A DNA stretch of 64,000 nucleotides, taken from contig JACJWE010000002.1 in assembly GCA_020637365.1 (NCBI GenBank), forward strand, positions 1,178,001 through 1,242,000. Reading direction: 5' to 3'. The position numbers and the translations under genes were made by a program. Below the pieces are notes generated by a model that saw only the letters and a list, made by a program, of their open reading frames with translations, searched no databases and was not told where the DNA came from. Origin of the DNA: Acidimicrobiia bacterium (lineage in GTDB: Bacteria > Actinomycetota > Acidimicrobiia > IMCC26256 > JAGNEX01). Shown here piece by piece: positions 17,004 to 26,567 of this stretch (the stretch's first letter is position 1; each line of letters begins with the position of its first letter).

Positions 17004-17810
17004 ATGCAAGACGCTCGTTTGGAGACGGTCGGGGAGCTCTGGCTCCGCCATACCACTCGTCATATGCCGGTGCGACGCGTGGCGGTCGAGCGCTTCGATG
17101 TTCCTTCTGGCAGCCCGGCGATGGCGTCCTTGTTGCTTGGGGGAGTGACGTCGGTGGTGGCGGCGCACCTGACCGAAGAGTCGCTCGGTCGTTTCCGGCG
17201 GCTTGCTCACGACCCGCCGGTCGCTCAGAGTCGTCCGCAGATCGTGATGCGGTTTCGCGTGCAGTCCGATACTCATGGACTGGAACGTTCCAAACATCTC
17301 CTCTTGGCAGACGGACCCCGGTTCGTGCTTCAGGTCGACGTCCATGCTCGGTATGCGGAACCGCAGATCTTGGCGGCGATGCTCGCGAACAGCACGATGT
17401 CGGCCGGTGTGCGGGCTTCGGCGCTCGCGGGGATTCGTCGAGGACTTGAACTTCCTGGATGGATCCCCGATGGTGTCGAGGTCCGCGAGGTGACGTCGTT
17501 TCACGGTCGGGAGCCGTTGCTGGCTGGCGCAACACGCCCGTCGGACGACGGTATATGGGACGCTGCCTTTCAGAACGGTACGGGCGACGTGGGCGTTGAC
17601 GAGTTGTCCTGGGCCCTTGGGGTGCTCGGCATTCCGAGGGGGACCACGCCGACGAAGCGCGAGGTCCAAAAGGCGTTCCGCACCCGAATTCGGCTCGCTC
17701 ATCCAGATCAGGGCGGTAACGATCTGGATGCGGCCGAGGTCATTGAAATGCTCAATTTGGCCAGGGATGTTGCGTTGGACGCTCAACCCAGCATTCTCAA
17801 CGCCGATTAA
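17004..17810 (+). CDS. Protein with a C-terminal J domain
   Basis: About 268 residues. The first 190 or so are an unrecognised soluble region. The last 70 residues form a J domain: VLGIPRGTTPTKREVQKAFRTR, then LAHPDQGGNDLDAAEVIEMLN, with the HPD motif needed to stimulate Hsp70 ATPase. A C-terminal J domain with a large N-terminal region is unlike DnaJ/CbpA, so this is a class C J protein probably recruiting DnaK to a specific client. The start is uncertain (TTG 16998, GTG 17001 or ATG 17004). No dnaK or grpE is in the window. It follows folD by 77 bases. Confidence 0.7.
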   Translation: MQDARLETVGELWLRHTTRHMPVRRVAVERFDVPSGSPAMASLLLGGVTSVVAAHLTEESLGRFRRLAHDPPVAQSRPQIVMRFRVQSDTHGLERSKHLLLADGPRFVLQVDVHARYAEPQILAAMLANSTMSAGVRASALAGIRRGLELPGWIPDGVEVREVTSFHGREPLLAGATRPSDDGIWDAAFQNGTGDVGVDELSWALGVLGIPRGTTPTKREVQKAFRTRIRLAHPDQGGNDLDAAEVIEMLNLARDVALDAQPSILNAD

Positions 17811-18072
17811 ACATCCGTTTGTGTTTTTCTCGATTCACTTCAGATCGCCGATCGACGTGCCGATATCGGCTCTGTCGGTGCATCACGTATCCGACGTGGT
17901 GCCCTCGATTGGAGAACTCTGATCGGGTGACGGACCGGCCGTTACTGGCACCGAGAAATATTGCACAATACTATTCACTTGCTGGTGATCCGCTCGCCGG
18001 CGGTGACACGAACTCTTGGACGTCGATGGGTCGATCGCCGCAGAGAGTCGTGTCGGACAAGGATGTGGCCCA

Positions 18073-18723
18073 ATGGCGTTAATGGCCTTCGAAGACCGGT
18101 TCGCACTCCCAGAGGTGGTCCTCTGGCGACAGCCCAGCCCGTGGGGCAACCTGATGATCGCTGCGTCCGAACGAGGTATCTGTCGGGTTGCGCTTCCTGG
18201 AGTCGATGACGACGACGTCATCTGCGGACTTGTGGGGTTGGGCTCGCCGCCGATGATTCGGCGCGAAGTCATTCACGTCGCGGCGACGCAGTTCGAGCAG
18301 TACTTCCGGGGAGAGCGTCGGACCTTCGACCTTCCCGTCGACCTCTCACTCTGTGGCGGGGTAACGCGGCGTATCCTCACCCGGCTCGCTTCCGTTGTCT
18401 CCTTTGGCAGCATCTGGTCTGTCGACGAACTCGCACGCGAGATCGGCACACCCGACGCACATGAGGTCGTCGCCGCGGCGTTACGGCGAAATCCGGTGCC
18501 GATCCTCGTGCCGTGTCACCGGATCGTCTCGAACACATACGGCAAGAACGAATCGTGGTCGCCGTCCAACATGGACAGCGAGGTCCGATCAGGCCTTCTC
18601 CGCCTCGAAGGCTGGGACGCCGACGAGTTTGGCATCATGCAAGAAGAAACGACATCCGCGCTTGACAAGCTGGGCCGTTCCGACGCCGTCGTACACCTCC
18701 ACGAACGGCTGGCCGTATCCTGA
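18073..18723 (+). CDS. MGMT/Ogt-like protein, catalytic Cys kept, other motifs altered
   Basis: A 216-residue protein aligning with O6-alkylguanine-DNA alkyltransferases: an N-terminal half with WGNLMIAASERGICRVALPG, a helix-turn-helix region (SFGSIWSVDELAREIGTP) and NPVPILVPCHRIV with the acceptor Cys (C148). Two conserved elements differ. The Arg-finger position of the RAVG helix reads Glu (E131, in AHEVVAAA), and the Gly-Gly-Tyr-x-Gly-Gly loop after PCHR is replaced by NESWSPSN. Alkyl transfer may therefore be weakened or redirected. The start is ATG 18073 with AAGGA ten bases upstream. It converges on the SCP2-like gene. Confidence 0.75.
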   Translation: MALMAFEDRFALPEVVLWRQPSPWGNLMIAASERGICRVALPGVDDDDVICGLVGLGSPPMIRREVIHVAATQFEQYFRGERRTFDLPVDLSLCGGVTRRILTRLASVVSFGSIWSVDELAREIGTPDAHEVVAAALRRNPVPILVPCHRIVSNTYGKNESWSPSNMDSEVRSGLLRLEGWDADEFGIMQEETTSALDKLGRSDAVVHLHERLAVS

Positions 18724-18764
18724 CCGGGCGGGCATCAACCCAGCTGCGCTTGCGGTGTGCTCGG

Positions 18765-19151
18765 TCAGGCCGATCGGTCGAAAACGGTGCGCGACCGCAC
18801 TTCACCAAACACATCATCGAGGGACCGAATGAGTTCCTTGTGTTCGACCAGCTCCCGCACGGGGCCGCGCAACCGTAGCGAGCCGGTCTCAAAACAGTCC
18901 TGGACTCTCAGTTGGCCGACCGCCAGGCCCGCAGCGGTCTGATAGTCGGAGACCAGCGTTGCGCCCATCAGGTCGTCGGCGGCTCTCCGTACATGGAGCC
19001 GTCCTCCCTCGAATGTGAAGGCGATGCGGGCGACGTTTGTCACCTCCCGGATGAACAGAAAGCCGTTCGTCCCCGTTGCAAAGGTTCGACCCATCGCAGC
19101 CTCGTCGAGGGCGGCGATCCAATCGTCGCTGAGAAACACCACTTGGTCCAT
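18765..19151 (-). CDS. SCP2-like sterol/lipid carrier domain protein
   Basis: 128 residues, essentially one SCP2 domain: VVFLSDDWIAALDEAAMGRTF at the N-terminus, then FEGGRLHVRRAADDLMGATLVSD and QLRVQDCFETGSLRLRGPVRELVEH. SCP2 proteins bind fatty acids, fatty acyl-CoA or sterols; this would suit a cell that also encodes two acyl-CoA synthetases and a MaoC hydratase. The frame runs open far upstream (to 19928), but that part lies antisense to the GGDEF gene and is low-complexity Ser/Arg/Thr. The ATG at 19151 is chosen on content; an ATG near 19190 is the alternative. Divergent from the GGDEF-EAL gene. Confidence 0.7.
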   Translation of the reverse strand: MDQVVFLSDDWIAALDEAAMGRTFATGTNGFLFIREVTNVARIAFTFEGGRLHVRRAADDLMGATLVSDYQTAAGLAVGQLRVQDCFETGSLRLRGPVRELVEHKELIRSLDDVFGEVRSRTVFDRSA

Positions 19152-19263
19152 GTCGGGATTGTTGCGCGGCTCCGGCGTCGAGTGCCACATCGTTCGCGCT
19201 GGTTGGGTGTCAAGGGCCGAGGCCTCCTGCCGATAAAGGACATATGCAAGCCGTCGCGAGGAT

Positions 19264-21816
19264 GTGACCAGGGTGCAGGCTCGGGGACAAGAGCAGGTAG
19301 AGAGTCGATTTCGCGCAGCGGTGAGCGATGATGCGCGCGCCGTCAGGATCTTCGTCGCGCTCGCTGCGTTGCCGCTGTTTTGGATATTCACTCCACCCGA
19401 CGGAGGCGATCCCTCGTTTCCTCGACTGATCGTGTCGATCCAGGTCGCGCTGTTCCTCCTGGCTATCAACCTGATCTCCTTTCTCGGTGTCGGGCCGCTC
19501 GTGACCGCAGCGCAAGCTCGTCGTCGCGACAGGCATGACCAGTTTGTGGTCGCTCTCGACATGGCTTTAACCATCGGTGTGGTCGCCGTCCTCGCCCGGG
19601 ACATCGGACCAGCAGGTATGGTGCTGTTGGGTCTGCCAGTAGCGCACGGGGCGGCACGTTTTGGGAGGAAGGCACTCGCCGCCTGTCTGGTTGTAGGTGT
19701 GGCAGCGTGTTGGTTTGCAGTCAGCGTTTTCGGCGAGCCCGATGCGCTGGGGTTCGACAATCTCGATGTCGTTCTGACGTCGATTGCGGGTGCGGGTCTG
19801 GGCGGTCTGGTCATCACCATGCTCGTCCGCCTGTCACTCCGGCAGATCGAAAGCTTTGGCGTGTCGCGTTCAGTCTCAGAACGCAAGGCCGAGCTGCTCC
19901 AGATCGTCACCGCGTCGAGTCGTCGCATGGCGACGCTCGACTCCGATCACATCGTCGATGTGGTTGTCCGGGGAGCCGCCGAGATCGGATTCGCCGGGGT
20001 GGCGTTGTTGACCCCCCGACCGTCTGGGCGTGGATGGGCCGTTGCGAGGGCCGAGGGTCTTCCCGAAGATTTCAGTTCTGATGCGGGTCAGCAGTACCCC
20101 GAGATTCTCCGTCGGGTGATGACCGGCGCCGATACGGTCACCCTTGACCCCGGTGAGGTGCCCGGATTCGAGCATTTCACGTCATGGTCATCCGAACGCC
20201 GCCGTGGCTTTGATGTCCAAACCGGCCAGACCGGGCGAGTGAGCCCAACGATGATGCCGCCGGGACCGATCGGAACGATCGTGGCGACACCGGTCAAGTC
20301 GGGTGGTGGTGTCATGGGGGTATTGGTCGCCGCCGCGACCGAATCTGCCGAGGTCCGCCAACACGCGGTTGAAGGCTTAGAACTGCTCGCGTTGCAGGCG
20401 GGTGCAGCGATGGAATCCGCTGGGCGCTTCCTCGAGAAGCAAACCCTCGAAAGGCAGCTGGCCTACGACGCGTTCTACGACGGACTGACCGGGTTGGCAA
20501 ACCGCAGCCGGTTCGTTGATCGGCTCAGCGAACGCCTCCGTCAGTCCCGCCAAGACGGCTCGATCATCGCGGTGCTGTTCCTCGACCTCGATCGCTTCAA
20601 GCTGGTCAACGATACGCTGGGTCACGACGCTGGCGATGCGCTCTTGATAGGGGTCGCCAAACGCATCGAGCAGTGCGTTCGAGGCAGCGATCTCGTCGCT
20701 CGTTTTGGCGGTGACGAGTTCACGATCTTGGTCGATCGGGTGGTTGGCGACGGTACGGCAGATGTGGCCCAGATCGCTCAACGGATCATGGCCCAGTTCG
20801 CACACCCTTTCAGCGTCGTCGGCCGAGATGTGTATTCGGCGACCTCCATCGGTGTCGCGTTCAGCGACGGTTCACATTCCTCAGAGGAATTGGTGAGGCG
20901 CGCCGATATGGCGATGTATCGCGCCAAGAAATCTGGACCCGGCAAGGTCGTGGTCTTCGATGAGGGGATGACCCATTCGTTGGTTCAGCGTCTCGAAATG
21001 GAAACCGACCTCCGACAGGCGGTTGCTCGGGGCCAGTTGAGCTTGGTGTACCAGCCGATCGTGTCGCCCTTCACCAACCGCATCACCGCCGCCGAAGCGC
21101 TGCTGCGCTGGCATCACCCCACCTATGGGTTGATTTCGCCAGCGGACTTCCTGCCGATGGCGGAGGAAACAGGGCTCATCGTCGATCTCGGGCTCTGGGT
21201 ACTCGACAGTGCATGCGCCCACGCTCGACGTTGGGTCCATTCGGGTCTCGCTGGCGCCGATGTTCGGTTGCAGGTCAACCTGTCGGCGGTACAGCTCGCA
21301 GCCCCGGATCTGGTCGAGAAGGTCGCGGCCGTCCTCGATGCGCACGCGCTCGAACCCTACCGCTTGGTGCTCGAGGTTGCTGAGACGACCGTCATCTCCG
21401 ATCAAGAACTCGCCGCTGGGACGTTGGAACGTCTGCGCGATTTGGGGGTTGCGGTTTCGATCGATGACTTCGGCCAGGGACACTCTTCGCTGGGACGTTT
21501 GAAGGGGTTGCCCGTCGATCAGCTCAAGATCGACAAGTCCTTTATCGATGGGGTTGCCGAGTCGATCGACGACCGGGCGATCGTCCGATCGATCACCGTG
21601 CTGGCACACGATCTCGATCTAGAGATCGTGGCCGAGGGAGTCGAGTCGGAGGTTCAACGGCAGGCGCTACTCGAACTGGGATGTGACGGACTTCAAGGGT
21701 TCTATCTGTTCCGCCCTATGCCCATCGGCGAGCTGTTGTCGACCTTCGCTGGGAACTCGCGTTGGCATACCGGAACGCCGACGACGTCCCCAGCAGCGTC
21801 GCATAACGTCGCATGA
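19264..21816 (+). CDS. Membrane GAF-GGDEF-EAL protein (cyclic-di-GMP turnover)
   Basis: 850 residues. About six hydrophobic helices (roughly 30-190), a probable GAF sensor (about 205-395), a GGDEF domain (about 410-575) and an EAL domain (about 590-835). The cyclase signature GGDEF begins at residue 482 and is preceded at the correct distance by RGSD, an RxxD inhibitory site. The EAL motif (E611, in AAEALLRWHHP), VNLSAVQLA and IDDFGQGHSSLGRL are intact, so both synthesis and hydrolysis of c-di-GMP are possible. The start is a GTG at 19264; GTG 19321 is an alternative. A 9-bp hairpin follows. Confidence 0.92.
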   Translation: MTRVQARGQEQVESRFRAAVSDDARAVRIFVALAALPLFWIFTPPDGGDPSFPRLIVSIQVALFLLAINLISFLGVGPLVTAAQARRRDRHDQFVVALDMALTIGVVAVLARDIGPAGMVLLGLPVAHGAARFGRKALAACLVVGVAACWFAVSVFGEPDALGFDNLDVVLTSIAGAGLGGLVITMLVRLSLRQIESFGVSRSVSERKAELLQIVTASSRRMATLDSDHIVDVVVRGAAEIGFAGVALLTPRPSGRGWAVARAEGLPEDFSSDAGQQYPEILRRVMTGADTVTLDPGEVPGFEHFTSWSSERRRGFDVQTGQTGRVSPTMMPPGPIGTIVATPVKSGGGVMGVLVAAATESAEVRQHAVEGLELLALQAGAAMESAGRFLEKQTLERQLAYDAFYDGLTGLANRSRFVDRLSERLRQSRQDGSIIAVLFLDLDRFKLVNDTLGHDAGDALLIGVAKRIEQCVRGSDLVARFGGDEFTILVDRVVGDGTADVAQIAQRIMAQFAHPFSVVGRDVYSATSIGVAFSDGSHSSEELVRRADMAMYRAKKSGPGKVVVFDEGMTHSLVQRLEMETDLRQAVARGQLSLVYQPIVSPFTNRITAAEALLRWHHPTYGLISPADFLPMAEETGLIVDLGLWVLDSACAHARRWVHSGLAGADVRLQVNLSAVQLAAPDLVEKVAAVLDAHALEPYRLVLEVAETTVISDQELAAGTLERLRDLGVAVSIDDFGQGHSSLGRLKGLPVDQLKIDKSFIDGVAESIDDRAIVRSITVLAHDLDLEIVAEGVESEVQRQALLELGCDGLQGFYLFRPMPIGELLSTFAGNSRWHTGTPTTSPAASHNVA

Positions 21817-21854
21817 CCTCACATGACGTCGTACAGCGACGAAAAGGGTCGAGG

Positions 21855-21886
21855 GGCGGGCACCGCTCCCATGCGCAGTGCCCGCC
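21855..21886. terminator. Hairpin between convergent genes
   Basis: A perfect 9-bp stem (GGCGGGCAC / GTGCCCGCC) with a 14-base loop between the GGDEF-EAL gene and the convergent surface-protein gene. No T-run, so a moderate terminator candidate. Confidence 0.5.
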
Positions 21887-21959
21887 GATGCCGCTCGATC
21901 TCACGCCGGCGGGTGACTCCATGTATCGATCACCTGCCAGGCGTTTTGACGCCGAAACC

Positions 21960-24900
21960 TCAGCGGTTCGCTGAGCGCCTCCGGCCGATGATCACCAAGA
22001 TCAGACCGGCGAAGGTGCCAGCCAAACCAACCAGGGCGAGTTGTCTGGCCCAACTGCCCGTGAAGGCGATTCCTCGCGATGTGTCTTGCCCCATGACCTC
22101 TGGGACGGTCAGGCTCGCATCATCTGAGTTGTTGTCGGGATTGATGTCGTTTCCAGACCCGGACACGTTTGCAAAGTTCACAACCTCGGTACCCGGAGGA
22201 GCGTTGACCCGTGTGATGACGGTGATCGAGTCGTTCTCACCGACCTCAAGGCGGCCCGGCCGCACACAGGTAAAGGACTGGGTATCGCGCTGACACGTCC
22301 AGCCCGGTGCCTCCACTTCGACCAACTCGATCGTTGTCGGGAAGCTGTCGGTCATCAGGATCGGACCAGGGTCTGCTTCGGGGCCAGCGTTGGTAATGTC
22401 GACCTGCCAACGGGTGTCTTCGGCATCAAAAGTCGGAGACGTGTAGTTCTTCTCCAGAATGAGGTCGACGTCCGCGTCCACCACGCGGATCGTGTCCGAT
22501 GCGGTGTTGTTATCCAGTTCGGTTTCAGTCGATGGCGATGACACCGTGGCCGTGTTGGTGATTTCTGCATTCGCCGGTGCGTCGACGGTCGTGGTGATCA
22601 CGACTTCGAGCGATGCTCCGAGCGGAAGGTCGTCCTCACTCACACAACCAAATTCCTGACCTTCAAGCGAACAGGTCCACGTGTGGTCGTGACCCACCAT
22701 CGTGTTGCCCAGACCGCAGCCGTCACCTGCCGCGTTCAATTCACAGTCCCATAGCGAGTCGGTGTCATAGGACAGAACCGTCAACTCGTCGGGCAAGGAA
22801 TCGGTCAACGTGATCGGGCCGATCGCGGTGTCAGGTCCGAGGTTTGTCACGACAATGCGCCACTCCACGGGGCCGGTTCGGGTCTCGGGCTGATTGACCG
22901 TCTTGGTGATATCGAGGTCGAACCCGCCCGCTGGCTTTGATGAGAGACCCTGGTCGACCTGGAGGTTTACTTCGTGAGCGGCCAGCGTGATCAGCTCGGT
23001 AGTGGCTGTCGCACCCCCAGCGTCGAGGATGCCATCGGAATCCGTAGCCTCTGCACCGACGTTGCTCGGCGAAGCCACCATATCGGCTGGCAGAGTGAAC
23101 CGGACCAGGTACTCACCAGCGGCGAGTCCGTCGAACCGGTAGAAGCCCGCTGCGTCTGTGGTCGTCGTGTTGAGTACCGCGCCGTCGGCGTCGAGGAGCT
23201 CCACCTTGACCTTGGCGATGCCAGCTTCGCCATCTTGCTGGATGCCATCGGCGTTGGTGTCGTCAAAAACGAAGTCGCCGAGGGCGGCATCGACCGGCTC
23301 CGTCAGTTCGAGGACGATGATGTCTGAGTCATCTTCATCGCCGGAGATGTCGGTGAGGAGGTCGTCGAGTGAGAGACGATCGATGACAGCGTCGTTGTCG
23401 AGAGCGTCGGGGATCGAATCGACATCATCACCGCTATCGGCGGAAATCTCCGCGCGTGGTGACTCGACCCGGGCGAGCACGTTGTCGAGGCGAAGAACGA
23501 CACTGTAGGTCGCTTCTTGTCCCGGCTCCAGGGCTGTCGTCGTCGCCGTAGACCAGCGAATGAAGCTGCCGTCACGGACACCACCATCAGAGATCGACAC
23601 GACGGAGAAGCCGTCGGGCACCTGGTCGGTGACCTCATAGGCGCCCGAGTCGACGTTGCCTTGATTGCGGACGCCGATCGTCACGGTGATCGTGTCGCCG
23701 ATCTCCAGCGGACCAGCGTCGTCCACAACTTTGACGAGGGCCAAGTCATAGATGACCGGGATGGTGGTCGTCGTCGTAGTCGGTGCGACCGTCGTCGTCG
23801 TGGGAGCCACCGTCGTGCTGGTCGTGGTCGTGCTGGTGGTCGGCACCGTCGTGCTGGTCGTGGTCGTGGTCGTGGTCGTGCTGGTCGTGGTCGTGCTGGT
23901 CGTGGTCGTGCTCGTGCTGGTCGTGGTCGTGCTGGTCGTCGTCGTGGCTATCGAATCAGCCGACCGGAGACCGATGTCGACGGTACGGTCCTTATCATCA
24001 GCATTCAACGTGACGGCCTGCGAGACGCCGTGTTGGGCGTCGGCACCCCGAACGATGTCGGAATCGACCGCATCGTCCTCGCCCACATTCGGCGTCGTCA
24101 ACTGCATCCTGTTGGGGACGGTCACCTGGACGAAGTAGGTGCCTGGGTCGAGGTTGGGGAACAGGTACGACCCGGCCTCGCCGACCAGGTTCGGGCCACT
24201 GATCGTCCGGTCAACCGGCGTATCGTCACCGCCACCGACGAGCCCGTCGGGGCCAGCGCTATACAGCGTGACCTCAACCCCGTTGATGCCCGCTTCCCCC
24301 GGGTCCTGGATGCCGTTGCGGTTGGTGTCGTTCCACACAAAGTCCCCGAGAAGAGCCGGTGGCGCTGGTTCGATGGCGATTCCGGTCTTCAGGGGCTCGG
24401 CCTTGAGGCGGGTACCAATCTCTGATGTCGCACCGTATGCGAAGGAGTTCCACGACACCTCGCCGCCCTCGGGGGCCCCATCTGGTGCACGCATCCGCCA
24501 ACGCAGTGCACGGCTGTCACCGGGATCGAGAGTCAGGCCGCCAAAGTCGAACTTGACCGCGGTCACGGTAGTGATGTCGGCAGGGAGCGTTTGTGACCAA
24601 GCGGCGTCGTTGCAGCCGCCGGGCGAGGATTCCAGTTCTGGCAGGCAGGGGTTGTCCTTGGTGGAGTACCACACACCTACCTGGTCGTCGGCGAGACCGG
24701 TATCTGGGTTGACCACGCGGGCCTCAGCCACGAGGTAGCCGGCCCACTCAGAACCCCGGGTCTGCGCGTCCAAGATGCCGGTATCCCCCATAGCCGGAAG
24801 TACGTCGACAAAGACGACATCGTCGACGGCTTGGCTTCCGACGTTTGACACCCGAATCTCATAGTCGTACCAGCCGCCCGCGGCGGTCAGGCCAGTCGAT

Positions 24901-26567
24901 GGATAGTGGGAGAATCCGTCGTCGAGTTGACCTTGAATCCACATGACTGCGTCGAGCGCAGCGGCGTTGTCGTCGATCACCCGAATGGTGGTGAAACCCG
25001 AGTTACACGGCACGTCGTCGGTCGCTCCGTCGCCGTCGAGGTCTCCGGGATCGCCAGTGTCTGGGGCGTTCAAACAGCCGTTGTCTAAGAACTGGGTGCC
25101 AGCGATGTCGGCGGGTACGTAGACGAAACGGTTGGGAATGGTCTCATCGCCAACGGCTCCCGTAACCACGGTATCGAAGGCGATCGAGATGGTGTCCCCC
25201 GGATCGATCGCGATGCCCGTCAGATCCCATTCGAGCAGGGTCCGACCGGTCCCGGCGTAGTCGTCGATGACGTGGAACGTCGGCTGAGTGTTGGATGTGG
25301 CGGTCCAACTGTCGTCGACGTAGCTCAGATGTTCGGGCAACAGGTCCCTGGCCAGGCCGTCCTTGAGGCTCGCTGAGGAGCGGGTGGGGTTGGTGATGTC
25401 GAGGCGCCAGCTGACGGTGTCGTCATTGCGGACGGTTCCGGCCGCCGGTGCGGTAATCGACTTGGCCAACACGGCGCCGGTGGTGGTGACGTTCCATGCA
25501 ACGGTTGTGCAGTCGGTGGCCTCATCTTGTTGTGCCCCGGCGCCCGTGATGGCGAAATGTGCGCAGTTGATCAACTCGTCGCCTTCCGGCGCTCCAACGT
25601 CGAGGACGAGTGCGTCGATCTGGGCGGGTGGCTGATTGACGCGTGTTTCTGCTCCCAAGGGGGCATATGACCAGGTCAGGGTCGTGATGCGCTGGTCGGC
25701 AGGCACACCGAGCTCGCTCTTTGTATAGGTGTGTGCCGCTCCAGGTGTGACGGTAACCGGTTCGGTGGTGCCCGACGCTCCGCCGGTCGCTTCCCACGAG
25801 ATCGTGGCGGTTGCCTCACCGGCATTGGGTGCGCCGGTCGACACCGACTCCACGTCGAGGAAGTCCGATTCGATGTTGTCGGTCGTTGTGAGGGATTCCA
25901 CGGCATCACCCAGGTTGAGTGATGCGATCAAGTAGGTGAGCGTCTGACCAGGGATGGCAGCGCCGTTGCCGTCGGCAGGGTATTTGTTGCCATCGACATC
26001 GAATCCGCCTTGTGGCTCATCGTTGATGGCGGTCGCGGTACCGCTGGCCGATGCGGGCGGCAGCGCAGGGTTCTTTAAGGTGCCTTCGATGGTGCCCTCG
26101 GTGCCGCCCGGGGTGTCAGCGGCGAAGGTGACCAGGACGCTCACCGTTCCTGAACTCCCCGGTTGGAAATCTGGGGCATTGTTGAACGCGAAGTCGACGG
26201 TGTGGGCCGTCTCGTCGTATGACGCCGAGCCGATGTGGCCGGACTCCTCGTCATAGAACCACGACACATCCGCTGTGTCCTGTGAGAAGGGCTCATCGAT
26301 CGGCACGGTCAGGGTGGTGTCATTGCAGTCGCCGGTCACCCCCGAACACTGATACGAGAACACAAACTGGATCGGTTCTCCAGGAGCGGCGGTGTTCGGA
26401 CCATCGATCACGGCTGACAGATCGAGTGTGGCCGCACTAGCGGTGCGTTGGATCACTGCAAAGAGCGCGAATCCAAGGAGCACTGCGAGCGCGAGTGGCA
26501 GGAGGCCGCGTCGACCACGCAGGGTGAGAAGGGGCAGGGGGTGGGTATGGCGGTCCGCGGCAGGCAT
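21960..26567 (-). CDS. Large cell-surface protein with SdrD_B-like and DUF11 domains and a sorting signal
   Basis: A 1535-residue exported adhesin-like protein. The signal peptide (LLPLALAVLLGFALFAVIQRTASA) is followed by Ig-like repeat domains. Two SdrD_B-type modules begin LGDFVWNDTNRNGIQDPGEAG and LGDFVFDDTNADGIQQDGEAG, with Asp-rich calcium-site spacing. Between them are a Thr/Ser-rich linker and a DUF11-type domain (DLALVKVVDD...). Two more DUF11-like domains follow (DLDITKTVNQ..., DLILEKNYTS...). The C-terminus is GIAFTG, a hydrophobic helix and GRRRSANR: the layout of a LAxTG-like sortase signal. ATG 26567 has GAGGA seven bases upstream, preferred over GTG 26612. No sortase gene is in the window. 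Confidence 0.88.
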   Translation of the reverse strand: MPAADRHTHPLPLLTLRGRRGLLPLALAVLLGFALFAVIQRTASAATLDLSAVIDGPNTAAPGEPIQFVFSYQCSGVTGDCNDTTLTVPIDEPFSQDTADVSWFYDEESGHIGSASYDETAHTVDFAFNNAPDFQPGSSGTVSVLVTFAADTPGGTEGTIEGTLKNPALPPASASGTATAINDEPQGGFDVDGNKYPADGNGAAIPGQTLTYLIASLNLGDAVESLTTTDNIESDFLDVESVSTGAPNAGEATATISWEATGGASGTTEPVTVTPGAAHTYTKSELGVPADQRITTLTWSYAPLGAETRVNQPPAQIDALVLDVGAPEGDELINCAHFAITGAGAQQDEATDCTTVAWNVTTTGAVLAKSITAPAAGTVRNDDTVSWRLDITNPTRSSASLKDGLARDLLPEHLSYVDDSWTATSNTQPTFHVIDDYAGTGRTLLEWDLTGIAIDPGDTISIAFDTVVTGAVGDETIPNRFVYVPADIAGTQFLDNGCLNAPDTGDPGDLDGDGATDDVPCNSGFTTIRVIDDNAAALDAVMWIQGQLDDGFSHYPSTGLTAAGGWYDYEIRVSNVGSQAVDDVVFVDVLPAMGDTGILDAQTRGSEWAGYLVAEARVVNPDTGLADDQVGVWYSTKDNPCLPELESSPGGCNDAAWSQTLPADITTVTAVKFDFGGLTLDPGDSRALRWRMRAPDGAPEGGEVSWNSFAYGATSEIGTRLKAEPLKTGIAIEPAPPALLGDFVWNDTNRNGIQDPGEAGINGVEVTLYSAGPDGLVGGGDDTPVDRTISGPNLVGEAGSYLFPNLDPGTYFVQVTVPNRMQLTTPNVGEDDAVDSDIVRGADAQHGVSQAVTLNADDKDRTVDIGLRSADSIATTTTSTTTTSTSTTTTSTTTTSTTTTTTTTSTTVPTTSTTTTSTTVAPTTTTVAPTTTTTTIPVIYDLALVKVVDDAGPLEIGDTITVTIGVRNQGNVDSGAYEVTDQVPDGFSVVSISDGGVRDGSFIRWSTATTTALEPGQEATYSVVLRLDNVLARVESPRAEISADSGDDVDSIPDALDNDAVIDRLSLDDLLTDISGDEDDSDIIVLELTEPVDAALGDFVFDDTNADGIQQDGEAGIAKVKVELLDADGAVLNTTTTDAAGFYRFDGLAAGEYLVRFTLPADMVASPSNVGAEATDSDGILDAGGATATTELITLAAHEVNLQVDQGLSSKPAGGFDLDITKTVNQPETRTGPVEWRIVVTNLGPDTAIGPITLTDSLPDELTVLSYDTDSLWDCELNAAGDGCGLGNTMVGHDHTWTCSLEGQEFGCVSEDDLPLGASLEVVITTTVDAPANAEITNTATVSSPSTETELDNNTASDTIRVVDADVDLILEKNYTSPTFDAEDTRWQVDITNAGPEADPGPILMTDSFPTTIELVEVEAPGWTCQRDTQSFTCVRPGRLEVGENDSITVITRVNAPPGTEVVNFANVSGSGNDINPDNNSDDASLTVPEVMGQDTSRGIAFTGSWARQLALVGLAGTFAGLILVIIGRRRSANR
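23756..23946 (-). repeat. Low-complexity Thr/Ser/Val repeat tract within the surface-protein gene
   Basis: An almost pure run of ACC/ACG/AGC-type codons (seen on the plus strand as GTCGTGGTCGTGCTG units) coding for TTTTSTTT-type linker between the first SdrD_B-like module and a DUF11 domain. Near-identical short units make the tract prone to replication slippage and length variation. The plus strand shows long Val-rich open frames here, which are by-products. Confidence 0.8.

Noticed and set aside
19152..19928. Long upstream extension of the SCP2-like frame (387 codons in all)
   Set aside because: It lies antisense to the GGDEF gene, is Ser/Arg/Thr-rich and has no SCP2 similarity; the domain begins at 19151.
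23752..24138. Plus-strand open frame coding for a Val-rich protein
   Set aside because: It is the antisense of the Thr-rich linker of the surface-protein gene; Val codons arise from the complement of ACC/ACG.
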